A stretch of DNA of 64,000 nucleotides, from the NCBI RefSeq assembly GCF_029227915.1, contig NC_079877.1, forward strand, positions 17,966,851 to 18,030,850, in the 5' to 3' direction. Under the pieces are notes generated by a model. The model was not told where the DNA came from and searched no databases. It saw only the letters and a program-made list of their open reading frames with translations. The translations under genes and the position numbers were made by a program. Positions 40,605-53,353 of the stretch are shown here, piece by piece; the stretch's first letter is position 1; each line of letters begins with the position of its first letter. Origin of the DNA: Hydractinia symbiolongicarpus. Taxonomy: Eukaryota > Cnidaria > Hydrozoa > Anthoathecata > Hydractiniidae.

Positions 40605-43600
40605 ATGGAAACTGATACATCAATGTGGCTATGCAATAAGCTTGATAGTATTGACAACCAGTGGTCTTCAGGTGGAATTGCAACACATTTTTCGAATACT
40701 ATCCTTCACAATATATATGACTGCTTTTTGCAATTGGAAACAAAGTTAAAGATCAAACTACTGTTGACATTTCTCAAGATACCCTTGCGTAACATGGAAG
40801 GTTTGCAGGTATGTGTTAACTCAGATGAGGCGTGGACTGACATTCTTTGGAAAAGAAAAGGAACAATCCTATGTTTTTTAATTTGATCCTTTCCTTAAAA
40901 TGTGTACCTATTAAACAATATGTGAAACATCATGTGGACCTTTCATCGTCTAATCTGTGTAACATATCTTAATGTAGCTTGATCAAAAACAATGTTATAG
41001 CTACTTTAAAACATAACTGATTTTTCACATTATCTTTTGTATCATAATGTGGAAAAAAATAATGTTCATTTATTGTTTTTAGGATGGTATTATGGCTATA
41101 ATCGATTTAGCTGACAGCGATCCTGATGAATGGGTTCAAGTAGCTGCAAATCTTGTCAGAGATTACCCCACTCATCATTTCATTGACAAAAAAGTGGGAA
41201 ACGTTACTGCAAGTTTTCAAACAACTATTTTAGAAATCCATCAAGAAAGTAAGATTTTTTCTCCTACATTTTTGCAATAAAATATTTTAATTTTAAGTCG
41301 TGGCTAGGATAGGAACTAATCCCGTGTTAAGTACGAGCACCTGTAATAGAATTGTAATAGAACTGATACAATTGTATCAGAACTTTTATATCATAAAGCG
41401 CTTTATTTTAATCTTTTGCATGTAAGCAGTTTGCTGAATTCAAAATCCCGAAAGGATTTTTGTTTTGATGTTCTTTCAGTTCAACAGTTGCAACCAGGTT
41501 GTGCATCCTCTATGCTACCGCTTCAATGTCCGTATCTTAATCACGCAGCACTTGCGCAAGTTGTGTCGAATATGCCGACATTGACAAAACATTTTACTCT
41601 CAGAAGGAAACCAAAATCCGCTGCTCTTCGGGCAAAAATAACACAAAGAGGTATGAATATCTATTTATCAGGCTGCCACATAAGCTGGGGACGTTGTGTT
41701 GCCGCTTTACCAACCATATTGTTTGTAATGAAAAGTAAAAGTATCCTGTTTCCAAATTTAGTTGATGTAGAAAATTATTAAAAGAATTCAGAAAGTAAAT
41801 TTGTAATTAACAGGGCTCTTGCTGACAATTCATGGATTAGGCTGAACTCAAAAAGTACAGTAAATAATTGATTGAGTGCTGGAGGCGCTTTATTAAAATT
41901 TCATCTTGTCGGGAAGCGCTTATTTGGCAGGGGCGGTTAATTCAGCAGGGGCGCTTATTAACTTTTTTTCAGAAAAGCAAATTTTTTAAATTTCATTCTC
42001 ATAATTTTTATAATTAGAAAATAGAATACACACAAAAAGAAAGAAATACAATAGTAGTGATGTATCTTTTATGAAATTTTAATATTTTTATTTTCATCTT
42101 CATCGTCGTTGTCTGATTTAGGAGCAGCATTCACAACATCACTTTTATCAATTTCAAACGAATTTATGTATTTTTCAGTCAAAATTGATTGTTGATATTT
42201 TAAAATTTCCCTTTCCGTCCTAAAAGGCTGATTTTCATTTTAACGCGCATGACTTGAAAGGCTTTACACCAAGGACAAGAGAATTGCGACAATTCTGTCT
42301 GAGAAAATTTTAAAAATCGATAAAAAATATACCCACTTTGAAATGAAATATGATGAATCAAAAATAGTTAAGCGACCTTTTTTGAAATGGTTAGTCATAG
42401 TAAAAATCGTTGTTTTTCGTGCCCATTCAAATAAGCGACCCTTTTCTCGAGGGGGGAAGGAGGGCCGCTTATTAGAGCAGAGGCGCTTATTTTCCCCTAA
42501 CCCTGGGGTGCTTATTCGATTGGGGCGCTTATTGCGCACGCGGCGCTTAATCCGTAATTTACGGTACTTAAATTTCTTTGGGTGTATTACCTGATGATGT
42601 AGCTATCGTTAACCAAAAATCAAAGCAAAATTTTTCATACAGCCACCGACGCCGTAAACCAGCGAAAAATGTCTCACTCATCTAACCCATCGGCAGGTTC
42701 ATCTTTTGTTAAAGCTAATCTAAAGAGAACGCTATCCACGCCAACAGGCCGTTCACCACATGTTCCTCATCAAAATAAGTTAATAAAAACATCTACGCTG
42801 CCCAAGAAAACTAAGGTAATGAAACTGGAGGCGACTATATTCTTTATGTACTAACTGGCAAATGATATATTCTGCTGGATATCACACAGACATATTACCT
42901 TTTTCATAGTTATTGGATATAACAGAGCAACCTTTAGGAGTAAGGGAACAGAAGAAACGCAAGAAGAATTTAGGTTTGTTGTCTTCAATTGCGGTGCAAT
43001 AAATTTTGTTCGAACAGTAGCCTGCAGATTGCTAAATTTTATTTATTTTAAAATTATTTTTTGTGTCATATTGTATATGGTTTTTAATTTTAATTCCCAT
43101 GAAATAATATATTTGGTTATTTCGTATTGTCATATAATCGTATTTTCGTATTTCTTATTTGAAAAGTTACAAATTAAATCCGCGCCAAAATTTACACTGC
43201 TAATTATATAATTCAAGCCTTTGAAACGTTTTTTTTTATCAGCTGTTTAATATTATTTTTTCACGTTTTTTACTAATAAACTTAATGTAGGTTTATGAAA
43301 ATTCAAAAAAGGGGGAATAAGTTGCAAAGGAAAATGAAAAATGATTTTTTACGATGTATGTTTCGAGATAGTGATGCATCTTATATATCTTTATTATATA
43401 ACATAAACATTCTATTTTTGTGGTTGACATTTTGCTGTTTGACTCTAGAGGCATCCTTGGAAGAATCGAAACAGCGCAAATCGTCTGAGTTACAGAAAAG
43501 TCAGGACGAGGGGGGACACCTGCACAACTCTGATATAGAAGTAGACGCAGAGAGTGAACAGGTATTTGTAAGAACTTTTCTAATAACATTTTAAAAGGTG

Positions 43601-45978
43601 TGAACAGGACCTTGTATAACTTTACTTTTAAATTTTACTAGACTGGACGTCAACAACCGGGCAAGCCGTCCTCACCACCTAAACTGGATCAAACCGAAGC
43701 TCCGAATATGAGTCAGTCGTCTAAAGTCACTCAAGGTACGCCAACACCGTCGTACGCAATGCTTCCAGGCTCAAATGCAACTGTAACGTCTTTGATTGCC
43801 CCTCCAGAAATCACTCCCTCAGTTGACACGTCCAGTTCAAATTCTACCGGTAAACACGAGGTTCCGATTACTTCAGAGGAAGGGGATGTCTCTAACATGA
43901 GAGCAAGTGCTTTTGCTGTATCTGCTCAGAATGATTTACAAGGACCCAGTACCAGTGGAAGTTTGGTGAATGTAGATCAAACAGCTTCGTTTACCACACA
44001 GAGTCTACAAAGAGACCTGCAGGTACGTCAGCAGTGTGATTTGTTTTAGGTGAAAATAAAGTACCCTCAAGTTAAAAGCAAATAAAAACAATATGAGTCA
44101 AAACATTCGCACCGAAAACCTCTATTCTTCTTGTTTCTCTACTACGTAAGTGTTTCAGGGTTTTTTTATGGCCTTTTTTGAAGATGCGTGTTCAAAAGGA
44201 GCATGAGATGAGGATACAACAACAACAGCAACGAATGCAACATCAACAACACTTACAACAATCTTCCGATTATTCACAAAAGTTATTTCAACAACAACAG
44301 CAGCAATATTCTCACGGTGCTAACATAACGTTTGGTGGGCCAGGATTAGGTTTGTCTCACCATATGCAGGCATTGCAAGCACAACACCTCGCAATGGGAA
44401 TGCATCCATCTCTTCCGTCTCACCAGAAGAAAGATTTGTCGCTTACGGTAGGCTGACATACGATTTTTTTTTAAGCAAGCAGACATCGTCTAAAGTAAAT
44501 GACAATCGATTTTTTCAGAGAGAACAGATGTTTGCTGCCCAAGAAATGTTTCGTTCTGCGAATAAAGTGACCCGGACTGAAAAGGCCCTTATACTCGGCT
44601 TTATGGCAGGAGCTAGAGGTAATCTTGAAATTCTGTAGCTAGGTTTTTGAACTTAGGTGAGGTGATATAAAATGGGTTAGATAAAAAAAAATCCTGATTT
44701 ACGGCACAAACGTAGAGAACAACAGACCCTCGAATGTGGCGGAGTCTTTTAGTAAAAATCTTATCGTCTCAAAAATGTTGGATTTATGCGCAAAATGAGC
44801 CGAAGCGGTCCAAAGTATACGATTTTTACGACATTTTTCAGGATTGGATCATTACTTTTCAATAGACCCTCGAATGTGACGGAGTCAGTTTTATGAGAAT
44901 TCTTTTTCTACCCAATAATGACAGATTCGTCGGCAAAATGAGTCAAAACAGTTCAAAAATACTTTTCTGAGGATTTAATGTGGTAGTTCACCAATAATCA
45001 TAATATTATCAGTGCTGGCCGGCGCGAATTCAAAATTCTTAAAGTGTTTGAGTGCCACACAATTCGTTTATGAAAAGAAGCTAAAATTTAAATTAGGGTG
45101 GCATTAAAGCAGCGTTTACACGATTCAAAAGTTGCTGCAACTCTAAGTTAAAACATGTACGTGTTGAAGCATGTACGTTTCAACGTAGTTGTAAAATTCG
45201 TTAAGTGCTTTTAGTCACAAAAGAAAAATAAACTCAGGATTATTGATATACCGCCCCCGACTTAGCAATTTCAAAAAATTACAATTAATGCAACGTTTTG
45301 AAAATACAAAAGCTGTTATGACGCTAAATTTCCTAACTTTTACCTACTTTTTTCATTTCACTTTTTCCCACAGCCACCGTCATGCAGCGTCATCTTTCAT
45401 TTTTTTTTTTTTACTTTTTAATAAACGTGCTATTTTTTTTAACATATATCCTTCCAGAAAGTATTTGAAAAGTTTTAAAAACGGTTTTTAATTCAGTACA
45501 TCAAATGGAGTACAAAAGAACAATAGCGCTTTTCTTCCATTTTAATTGGTTCAAAGCAGGTATCAACTTGAAAAATTTGCTTTCAACATCGATTGCTTCA
45601 ACTAGTTGAATCGTGTAAACTTAATACGCGTGTTTGGTCTGCTTAAAATGACTGTGTGCAGCTTTATTTGGGACAAACAAACTCGTGTAATTTTCCACAG
45701 ATTTAAAAATATATTTATTACCGGAAAATTAAATGTGCGCTAAGCTTAGTTGCGCAGAATTTAATGAAAGGTATAAAGTATTCGTTTTTTTTTATTTCAT
45801 AGACAACCCTTTTCCACAACAAGGTGCTGTCATTACCATCAAACTGAGCGAGGAGACTGAAACAGTTCAACATCACGATGGGCCGCAAAATGTTTTCATA
45901 GAAATGTTGTTCGAAATGAATTACGAGACCGGTCATTGGAGGAGACTCAAAAGGACTCGCGTTGTATCGAAGCAATGA
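40605..45978 (+). CDS. NELFA: Negative elongation factor A (NELF-A), ten exons
   Basis: Ten exons join with GT-AG borders and matching phase: 40605-40808, 41083-41248, 41480-41650, 42643-42815, 42910-42973, 43449-43561, 43642-44022, 44184-44447, 44519-44618, 45803-45978. They give 603 residues (human about 530). The N-terminal NELF-C-binding domain is recognised by TSMWLCNKLDSIDNQW, IDLADSDPDEWVQVA, SSMLPLQCPYLNHAAL and KHFTLRRKPKSAALRAK. The middle is low-complexity (Ser/Thr/Pro), with a Gln-rich exon 8. The C-terminus has the most conserved block, REQMFAAQEMFRSANKVTR then EKALILGFMAG, and ends FEMNYETGHWRRLKRTR. NELF-A is part of the NELF complex that, with DSIF, holds RNA polymerase II in promoter-proximal pausing in the nucleus. 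No disruption. Introns 3 and 9 carry repeats. Confidence 0.95.
41860..42570. mobile_element. MITE-like element in NELFA intron 3
   Basis: The start (ACAGTAAATAATTGATTGAG, TGCTGGAGGCGCTTTATT) and end (GGGGCGCTTATTGCGC, GGCGCTTAATCCGTAATTTA, CGGTA) are imperfectly inverted, and GCGCTTATT occurs at least six times in it. About 0.7 kb, no transposase. Confidence 0.5.
44690..44890 (+). repeat. Direct repeat in NELFA intron 9
   Basis: AGACCCTCGAATGTGGCGGAG near 44724 and AGACCCTCGAATGTGACGGAG near 44864, about 140 bp apart, with similar following DNA (AAAATGAGYCRAARCRGTYC). A decayed tandem repeat. Confidence 0.6.
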
Positions 45979-46650
45979 TAATTATCGGACAAATCGTTTT
46001 AAACCACTCTAAATGTCAATTTAGTCTACAACATTTTATAAAAGGATTTCTTTAGTATTTATCATAAGTTTTCTTGTATTTTAAAAAATAGTCTTTGGAA
46101 ACATGTGAAGTGGTATCAGCGCATTAATTCGGTTTATCAAGTCTTTGAATTAGTTTTTCAATTCGTCGAATCAGTTTTTTCAAATCGATCGTCGAATTAG
46201 TTTTTTCGAATCAATCATCGAATCAGTTTTCTCGAATCGTCGAATTAATTTTTTCGAATCGGCTAATCAGTTTTTAAATTCCAACGAAAATTTAAAGATA
46301 AATAACTCCTATATATACGGAGGTGTGGCACTCGAGTATGGCAAGCCAAATTCACAAGTATTCGATATACCTAGTATATCAATCGAAAAACTAGGTTTAA
46401 CGGTAAGAAAAACCAGGTTTTTCGTTCCCGTGATCGAGATACTAGGTTTTTCGATTCGATAAACCTGGTATCTCAAAGTAAATTTTGGAAAAACTTGGTA
46501 TTTCGGTCGAGATTCAAGGTTTCTAAAAAATACACCAGTGGATGGATAATAATCCAGTGTAGTGATGCATATCTATTTCGACTAAGTTAGGTTCCGCAAA
46601 GTACACCATTGACATCTTGTTCAATGCAGCGATGACTTTTTGCTAAAAAA

Positions 46651-46670
46651 AAACCTGCAAAAGCAGGTTT
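46651..46670. repeat. 8-bp hairpin AAACCTGC/GCAGGTTT
   Basis: Perfect 8-bp stem with a 4-A loop, followed by T-rich DNA. Minor. Confidence 0.6.
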
Positions 46671-46812
46671 TGTTTATACTTTCATTTACCACTACGAGAC
46701 AGTGATATTGAAGCTAGAGAGAGAGAGAGAGGGGATCCTAGCTAGAGGCAGGCAGTGTAAGATAACTATTGGTAGTATTATGTTTCCGTTCTAAGAAACA
46801 GCCATAGGGTAT

Positions 46813-46853
46813 GCCCCAACATAATTTTGCTTAAAGCAAACTTATGTTGGGGC
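46813..46853. repeat. 41-nt near-perfect hairpin
   Basis: GCCCCAACATAA...GCTT pairs with AAGC...TTATGTTGGGGC, 20 bp with one mismatch and a 1-nt centre. It stands alone in gene-poor DNA; a small foldback element or a hairpin RNA are both possible. Confidence 0.85.
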
Positions 46854-49234
46854 TTAGCACACTAATGATGACGAAGTAAAAAAAAAAGTGATCTTACCCC
46901 AGTAAGTGATCTTTTACTACTTAATAACAGTTACCTAGTTACCTACATCAAATTATATAGCTAGGCACCAAAAACATCTCTGCTTACAGCTAAACGAGTT
47001 ACTCATCATTTTGTTGTTCTCAGAATCCGTTTTACTACTGGAAATCAATAAAAAAAAGAGCTTGGTGAGCTTTAAGACAGGCATGTTTAGAAATTCATTT
47101 AAGGACAGGCATTTTGGCATTTTTTAGACATATTTAATCGCACAATCAGTTTATGACACCTTATTAACTGATAACTATTTTTAACTGGTTAATAGACCTT
47201 TTTGAATGTTTACATTTTTCTGTGGGTAAGCCATTTTGGCTCTAACAACCGCATGGCAGGTAAAAAGATGTGGAAGCTTGCTTAAGAAATGTCCTATCAG
47301 ACCATTTCTTTTTACGGAAACATTGTTGAGGCTTTAAACTATTATTGTAGATTGCTCTACATTCTACTTAATATACCTATATATTCATTTAAAGTCTTAA
47401 CAATACCTTTGTCCAAAGGAATAGACTGAACAAGACTTCCTTTCACCTAGCATGTACATCTTTTTGCCTACCAGAAGGGCTTACTGTGCTTACTGTGAAA
47501 AATGTAAACATTAAAAAAAATCTCTCTCTCTATATATATATACAAGTGCTTATTGGCTAAAAAGCCTTAACGACAGGCTTTACATATATATACTGCACCA
47601 TATAACTTTTAATTTTGTAGCAGCAATAATGATAGCTATATGTAAACAAGTAACACTGCCGGGAAATCAAAAAACAAAACAATAAAAAAAGATAAACCGC
47701 AGTGTGTTTTTTTATCTATATTTTACGGTAAGCAGTTAATAAGCCATTCTTATTACCTGGAAAGTCTGTGGAGAGTTCTCTGGAATTTAAACTTGCACAA
47801 AAATTTCATGAATCAGGATCTTTCCTGCTAGAGTATTAGATTACCAAAGTAATTGAGAAAAATTGGCTAACTCTGAAACACTTTTTAAATTCTGGAAAAC
47901 CTTGTTAGAAACTTTCCATATTTTGTCTCAGTGAGGACCCTAGCATACTATAAACAAGTATTTTTTTTAGATATTTTGGGAGTTGTCGTATTGTATGAAC
48001 TAAAAAGAGCAATGCATGTCATTATCATATGGAGTAGATACAAATGACTAAAGGAGTTATTTTTAAATCAATATGAAAAATACCTGTTACTGTGTAAGAA
48101 AATACTGTACTTGAAAAATTTGTATTTTCATAACCTTGTTATAGTTTTATTATATTCCATATATTAAAATTTAGCATTTGTTTTTTGTTATCCTCGGGCT
48201 AAGTCATTTTTTACTATTTGTCCACTTTTTACTATTTGTCCATTTATCCTATTTATTAATTTTTATTTGTGCTATATAAAATTTTGAATGCAATAAACAT
48301 ACACCAGGGGTACAATCAATAATAATTTTTTTATAATAAAAGCTTATTTATACCAATATTATTTCCAAGTCGGTGTGATGAAACTCGATGGACAAAAAAA
48401 TTACTATTTTTGTGTACAAGTTGTTGGCTTCAGCATAAAGTAGTGATTTGCTCTGCTGGGGAAATATACAATTTTTTTAAAAAAAATGTTTAGCTTCTGC
48501 TTGTATTGTATTCTGCAAATCTTGGAACGCTGATCAAATTAATGTATGGCATGTATAAAAACGTTCGTTAGTAGTGCAGAAATTACGCCCAAAACGTTTT
48601 GCACGAAAATTAATACACTCGAAAATATTTCAATTTACTATATGGTATCCGCAATCTTAGAGGATATCAAGCTACAACCCTGGACACAATATTTGTGGAA
48701 ATGGCCGTTTTTTGGCTGTTTCTCAAAATGGCTAAACAGCATTACTTCACCAGTACTATGCAGCTGGTAGGTTGTAAACGTTTTACTTTGACAAGGGTGT
48801 GGAGCCAAGTAACGAACGTCGAAAATGCGCTAGCTGCACTTTTCGCAATGTCTGTCTTATGAAATAATTCATTCCACGTCCAGAAAGGCCCAAAATATCG
48901 GGAAAATTTCGGAAAATTTCGAGGGTCTTAAAAGACGGCACCTCCCAAAATTTTATTCGGTAAATCCTATTTGTTTTGATTTTATTCCAAAAAAGCTGAT
49001 TTCTAAAATGTTGAACCTGAACATTTGGCAAAGTAAAAAAAAACACTGACATAAAAAAAAGAGAACAAAAATTGTCTAGTCAACTTTCACGTTTTTAAAA
49101 ATTTAAATATTTCGCGGAAATAAACTTTCGCGCTTTGATCAACTTTATAGCGTGTTTTGACGGAAGAAACTTTCGCAGAAACCAAGGCTAAATTACTGCG
49201 AATGTTTTATACTGTGAACGTTTCTTCCCTTAAA

Positions 49235-49555
49235 GTAGTCATTTGTCTTGTGCTGGATGGTTGGCTATATACCATCAAACAAGTAGCTTTGTTTTAAAAG
49301 AAGTACCCAACATGTTATTCGATCATGCACCGCTGCTGAAAAACGGGTCTTGAATATGTCTAAACTCGTCGCTAGTCAGTAATAGTTGCTATTGTTTTGT
49401 CAAGACATTTGGCAGACTAACTTTCCTATTGGGTTTGTGCTTTTCCCAATCTTAAGCGTAATGAAATTTCATACTACAGTATAAGTTGTCTGTAAGAAGT
49501 CATTTGTCTTGTGTTGAATGTCAAGGTTGGCTATATACCATCAGACAAATCGCTA
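49235..49555 (+). repeat. GTTGGCTATATACCATCA module, two copies
   Basis: About 55 bp beginning AGTCATTTGTCTTGTG and including GGTTGGCTATATACCATCA occur at 49235-49290 and 49497-49555. The core also opens each unit of the satellite at 53.35 kb (GGTTGGCTATATACCACCA). Confidence 0.7.
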
Positions 49556-50480
49556 CTTTTTAAAAGAATATTTAAAAGAATTGTTAATATAATCAAGGCC
49601 CGCGTGTGAAGTGACTTTATGCTACCGAACAAAAACACCCAGCCTCGATGATGTTTTGAGTCGCTAGTATTTGAAGTGGCAGAGTTAATTGCTCTTATGA
49701 TATTAAAAGCGATATCTCTATAACATTAACCAACGAAACATAAACGTAATATAAAAACAAGAAGCTAAGATAGGCATTAAAATCACACTGTATTTTATTA
49801 TCCACAACCGTAAAAAGTACTTTAATCAATTTCTCGTTTTGTTAAAGTTTGCATTTTCCCTATACTTTTGCATGGATTTCACAGACAGATTTCAAAACTT
49901 ACAGTGCAAAATATGCTAACTACCTCAAATTTGTACATAAAGTTCTGTTCACATTTTTCAAATAAAATGTATGCTCACTTTATCGGAGGTAATATCAACC
50001 TCAAAAATATGTTGTGGTTATTTGTAAAAAAATCAAGAAAAGGGAGAAATCAAATCAAAAAACCGATTTCTAATTTAGATATCAATGATGAAGGTCTCAG
50101 TTGAACTTGATGGTGAACCAAATTCTTACTGGAGTAACGATTTGTCTAATGAATGGATGGCCGAGCGGTCTACCGCAGGGTTTTTACTTCACAAAACTAA
50201 ATGATGCGTATCTTACCACTTAAAACTAAATTTATATTCTCAAAACTTAAAGTTCACACTCTTAAATAATAAAGACCTACTTGAAAATGCCCATACAAGT
50301 GGACAGTAACCTGTTTCAGATGCCACGAAAAATTTCCAATTATCTGGCGTTTCTTCCAAGTGCTGGGCCCTCCTGCATAAGGTATTGACATGGTTACGAA
50401 ATATGAGACCGATGTGTAAGTTAAGAAGGTTCTAATATCAAAAGGGGACTGCTCAAAAATTTGGTAAGCAATCATCACGT
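49556..50480. other. No gene recognised
   Basis: AT-rich DNA without recognised coding motif. An open frame at 49868-50104 shows no family resemblance. Confidence 0.35.
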
Positions 50481-50580
50481 GCCCGTTTATCGTTCAAATT
50501 TCCAATTTAGACAAGATTTGATTTATAATACAAATCAATTGGCCCAGTGCCCTTTAGAAATTAGGATAAGTTCACCAAAC

Positions 50581-50705
50581 AACACATTTTCATACCAGAG
50601 ATGTACGCAACTATATTTTTATCATCACGTGGTACCCCGTCCATAAGCAGTTCCACGTGATGGTAAAGATACAGTTGCGTGCATCTCTGGTATGAAAAAT
50701 GTGTT
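50581..50705. repeat. About 50-bp inverted repeat related to the 234-bp satellite
   Basis: 50581-50632 (CATACCAGAGATGTACGCAA and ATCATCACGTGG) is mirrored at 50653-50705 (CCACGTGATGG, GTGCATCTCTGGTATG) around a 20-nt centre. The arms contain GAGATGTACGCAACTATATT, matching the satellite units at 53.35 kb; DNA on both sides (to about 50890) continues as opposite copies of the same unit. The whole is a head-to-head pair of satellite-like units. Confidence 0.8.
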
Positions 50706-51273
50706 TTTTGGTGGTATATAGCTAACTTAGACGTTTGATGAGTGAACCTTCCATAATTCTAAATGGTGCTAAGCCAATTCGTTTTTATTAGTTTCGACCC
50801 GTGTATAGATTTTATAATTTGAGTCGTAAACTATTATACCTATTAGCGGTTAGTTAAGGTGATCTGCCTATCGACGGAGATCACAGGTTGAAAAATAGTT
50901 CCAATTAAAATTATGATAAATATATATATACGCATTGAAAAAATATTATAAAATTTTAGACTAAGAAGAGACAATGGCACATGGTGATTAGAGAACGCAA
51001 TCGTTGCTCAATTCCCCGTTCCCTCTATACGGCTAATTCGCAATGCATTATGGTAGTTGTATTCTACAGTTTTCCCTCCCAGAAGCGAGAGTTTGTAAAT
51101 AAATAACAGCATTCTTTTTATTGTGGCGATAATAACAAAAAGCCGTTATTGTTTGTGATAATTTTCAAATCTCCTCAAGAAAATCATTATCTCCCTTATC
51201 CAAAACCCGTGTTATTGATGTAAACATTTAAATATTGTTAGTTAGTGAGGTTTTAGGAGTGAAAGAAGTCGAA

Positions 51274-51615
51274 ATGGAAGTAATAAATAAGGATACAGAT
51301 TTAGATATAATTTTAAGCTCTACAGATCTTGGGCCTAGCTTTTCTCAAAGCTCTTGTGTGGTACCAAGACCTGTTTTTAAAGAATTAACAAATGCCGAGA
51401 GGGACGAAGAAGTGGAGGAAAGAACACACGAAGATATAAGTCAATGGTCAACTGATCTTGCAGCTATGCCTTCGATCACCCAGGAGAAAATTCACCAATA
51501 TTTAGTTCTTGGAAATAGCTGTGATAGCAAGCCGAAGGGTGCTACAAAGCATAAAATTCTTGGATACCAACTATTCAAGGAGAGCTACGTGAAGAAACTT
51601 CATTTTGTTCGTTAA
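51274..51615 (+). pseudogene. SWIM-family protein, N-terminal exon
   Basis: From ATG 51274 a 113-residue frame is acidic at first and then reads EDISQWSTDLAAMPSITQ and LGYQLFKESYVKKLHFV. This aligns with the N-terminal exon of the SWIM/YqaJ-type gene at 27054 (NWSNNVALMPDLT...LEAYNFYVSGHV): Trp-x7-MP spacing, then a Tyr-rich segment. No SWIM finger or nuclease follows; LINE sequence starts some 30 bp later. Probably an isolated relic, although an active gene with distant exons cannot be excluded. Confidence 0.5.
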
Positions 51616-51639
51616 AAAAACATTAATTTCGTCTTCTCA

Positions 51640-52300
51640 TCGTTGAAAAGACGATTCTGTTTGGGTGACCAACCAGATAAACGTCCTCAAGTGATTTGGC
51701 ACATGTTTTCAAATTTTTCACTTTGGGATTTAGGTTGAATATAGTGTCGTCAGCAGATTGTGTTGTATTTAAAGAAATATTCTGAGCATAGATCCATAAC
51801 GTACAAGTTAAATAGAATTGGATCTAAAATGCTACCTTGAGGAACTCCAAAATACATAGGTTGCGAGTTTAATGTTATATCATATCTTAAACAAACTGTT
51901 TTCTTTCAGAAAGATAGTCATGAATTATCAATAAGTTTTTTTTTGTGAAATTCATTTGATATAATTTGAGAAGTAAAGATTCATAATGTGCAATATCAAA
52001 TGCTTTCAAGTAGTCAATTAAAACAGCCAGGGTTACCTTTATTCATAGCTTTGCGTTGTTGTCGAGTTTCTCTCACTGTAACCTGGTTGTGTTCCATTAA
52101 CTAAAGACTGTTTATCTATATAGTCACAAAGCTGTTCAATATGACACGTTCGTATAACTTTGACGGTAACGCGGAAATTGGTCTTTTCAATTTTTGGAAC
52201 AGAAAAGATTGTTTTATCAATACGTGTGGATTATATGTACAAGTGGTGATGTGACAAAATCGCCAACTGGTGTTAGATATTTGACTGGAATGCTATCCCA
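51640..52300 (-). pseudogene. Non-LTR retrotransposon reverse transcriptase fragment
   Basis: The minus strand reads AGWDSIPVKYLTPVGDF near 52280, then RYDITLNSQPMYFGVPQGSI and LDPILFNLYV near 51850, and after a frame shift ADDTIFN near 51740. These are the palm motifs of LINE reverse transcriptases in order, including (Y)ADD with the two catalytic Asp. Several stops and frame shifts make it dead. Type (CR1/Jockey-like) is a guess. Confidence 0.8.
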
Positions 52301-52309
52301 GCCGGCACA

Positions 52310-52600
52310 AAGAGCTCTAAAAGACGTCTTTTAGACATCTTCCGCATTTCTAAAAGACGTCTTTTTTAGCGCTGATTTGTCCGTCTATAATGCATCTTTT
52401 TTAAGCGTCTAAAAGAGGTCTTTTCAAAGATGCATTTCAAGATCTCTTTTAGACATCTTTTAAAAGACGTCTTTCCAAAGACATCTTTTAGACCTTTTAC
52501 AGATGTAGAAGCGACTAAAATGCATCTTTAATGCAACTTTTTAAATGCATCTTTAGAAAGACATCTTTTATCTATCTATAAGACGTCTTCCTTGGTTTTT
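52310..52600. repeat. Cluster of AAAGACGTCTTT palindromes
   Basis: TAAAAGACGTCTTTT occurs near 52317, 52351 and 52471. Variants TTAGACATCTTTT, AAAAGAGGTCTTTT, TGCATCTTT and AAGACGTCTT fill the rest of the 290 bp. The units are self-complementary, so either strand folds into many alternative hairpins. Confidence 0.8.
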
Positions 52601-53353
52601 ATTGTTTTTATTGTTTTGTGTTTTTTTATTTAACTTTTTAGAAAAAATAAGCATTTTATAATATTTAAGACGTTTACGTACGTTAACGTTGAAACGTACA
52701 TTTTTAATAAATTGCAGAAATAACGATATCAAAGACGACAAATATTTTGCGATAAAAATATTCTGAACTTTTTATATCAAACTCGTATTGACACTTTAAA
52801 CAACAAATATATTTTACAATTACAGTAAGCAAATATAACCGGAAATAAATAAATAAAATAATATTAACAATAAACACTATACAATTAAATCATTCATATT
52901 CATATTTACAAATTGTAATTATTAAAATATTCTGTGTTACGAATTCTACCTATGAACTTATTCATGCGTAGAGATGTACACTAATTTCTACGTCAGTTTT
53001 TAAATAAAGCATGCCATTTAAGCATAAATTGGAACTCTAGTCGAAGAAATCTTAAGCATATTGAGCTTAGGCCATAGGAAAGAATCACCTTAAAAATTCT
53101 GTGAAAATTGCTAGTAGTTGAAATTTGTCGTAACGCTTGCAAGCCCGAAATAAACAAAATAAATATTTAAAATGAAAACAAGTAGAACAATCATTCTTGA
53201 AGTTAGTGATAATTTTTAACTTTATTTTAATTATCAGTGTGTCGTATTTTTAATGAGTATTCGTTATTATTGATATGTAAGTTATTTATAAATTTGCTAT
53301 TAATGGTCTTAGTGTTCACTTGCTAAAGTACAGAAGTACTGGTTCATACTATA
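52601..53353. other. No gene recognised
   Basis: AT-rich, no motif seen apart from simple A/T runs. Confidence 0.35.

Larger units (their letters stand above)
45979..49230. other. Gene-poor region downstream of NELFA
   Basis: No recognised coding content. 46140-46270 has a short repeat built on TTTTTTCGAATCRATCRTCGA. 46350-46520 holds ACTAGGTTTTTCG/AACCTGGTATC motifs in both orientations. Simple (GA), (TA) and A runs occur. An open frame at 48546-48770 has no recognised motif. Confidence 0.4.
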
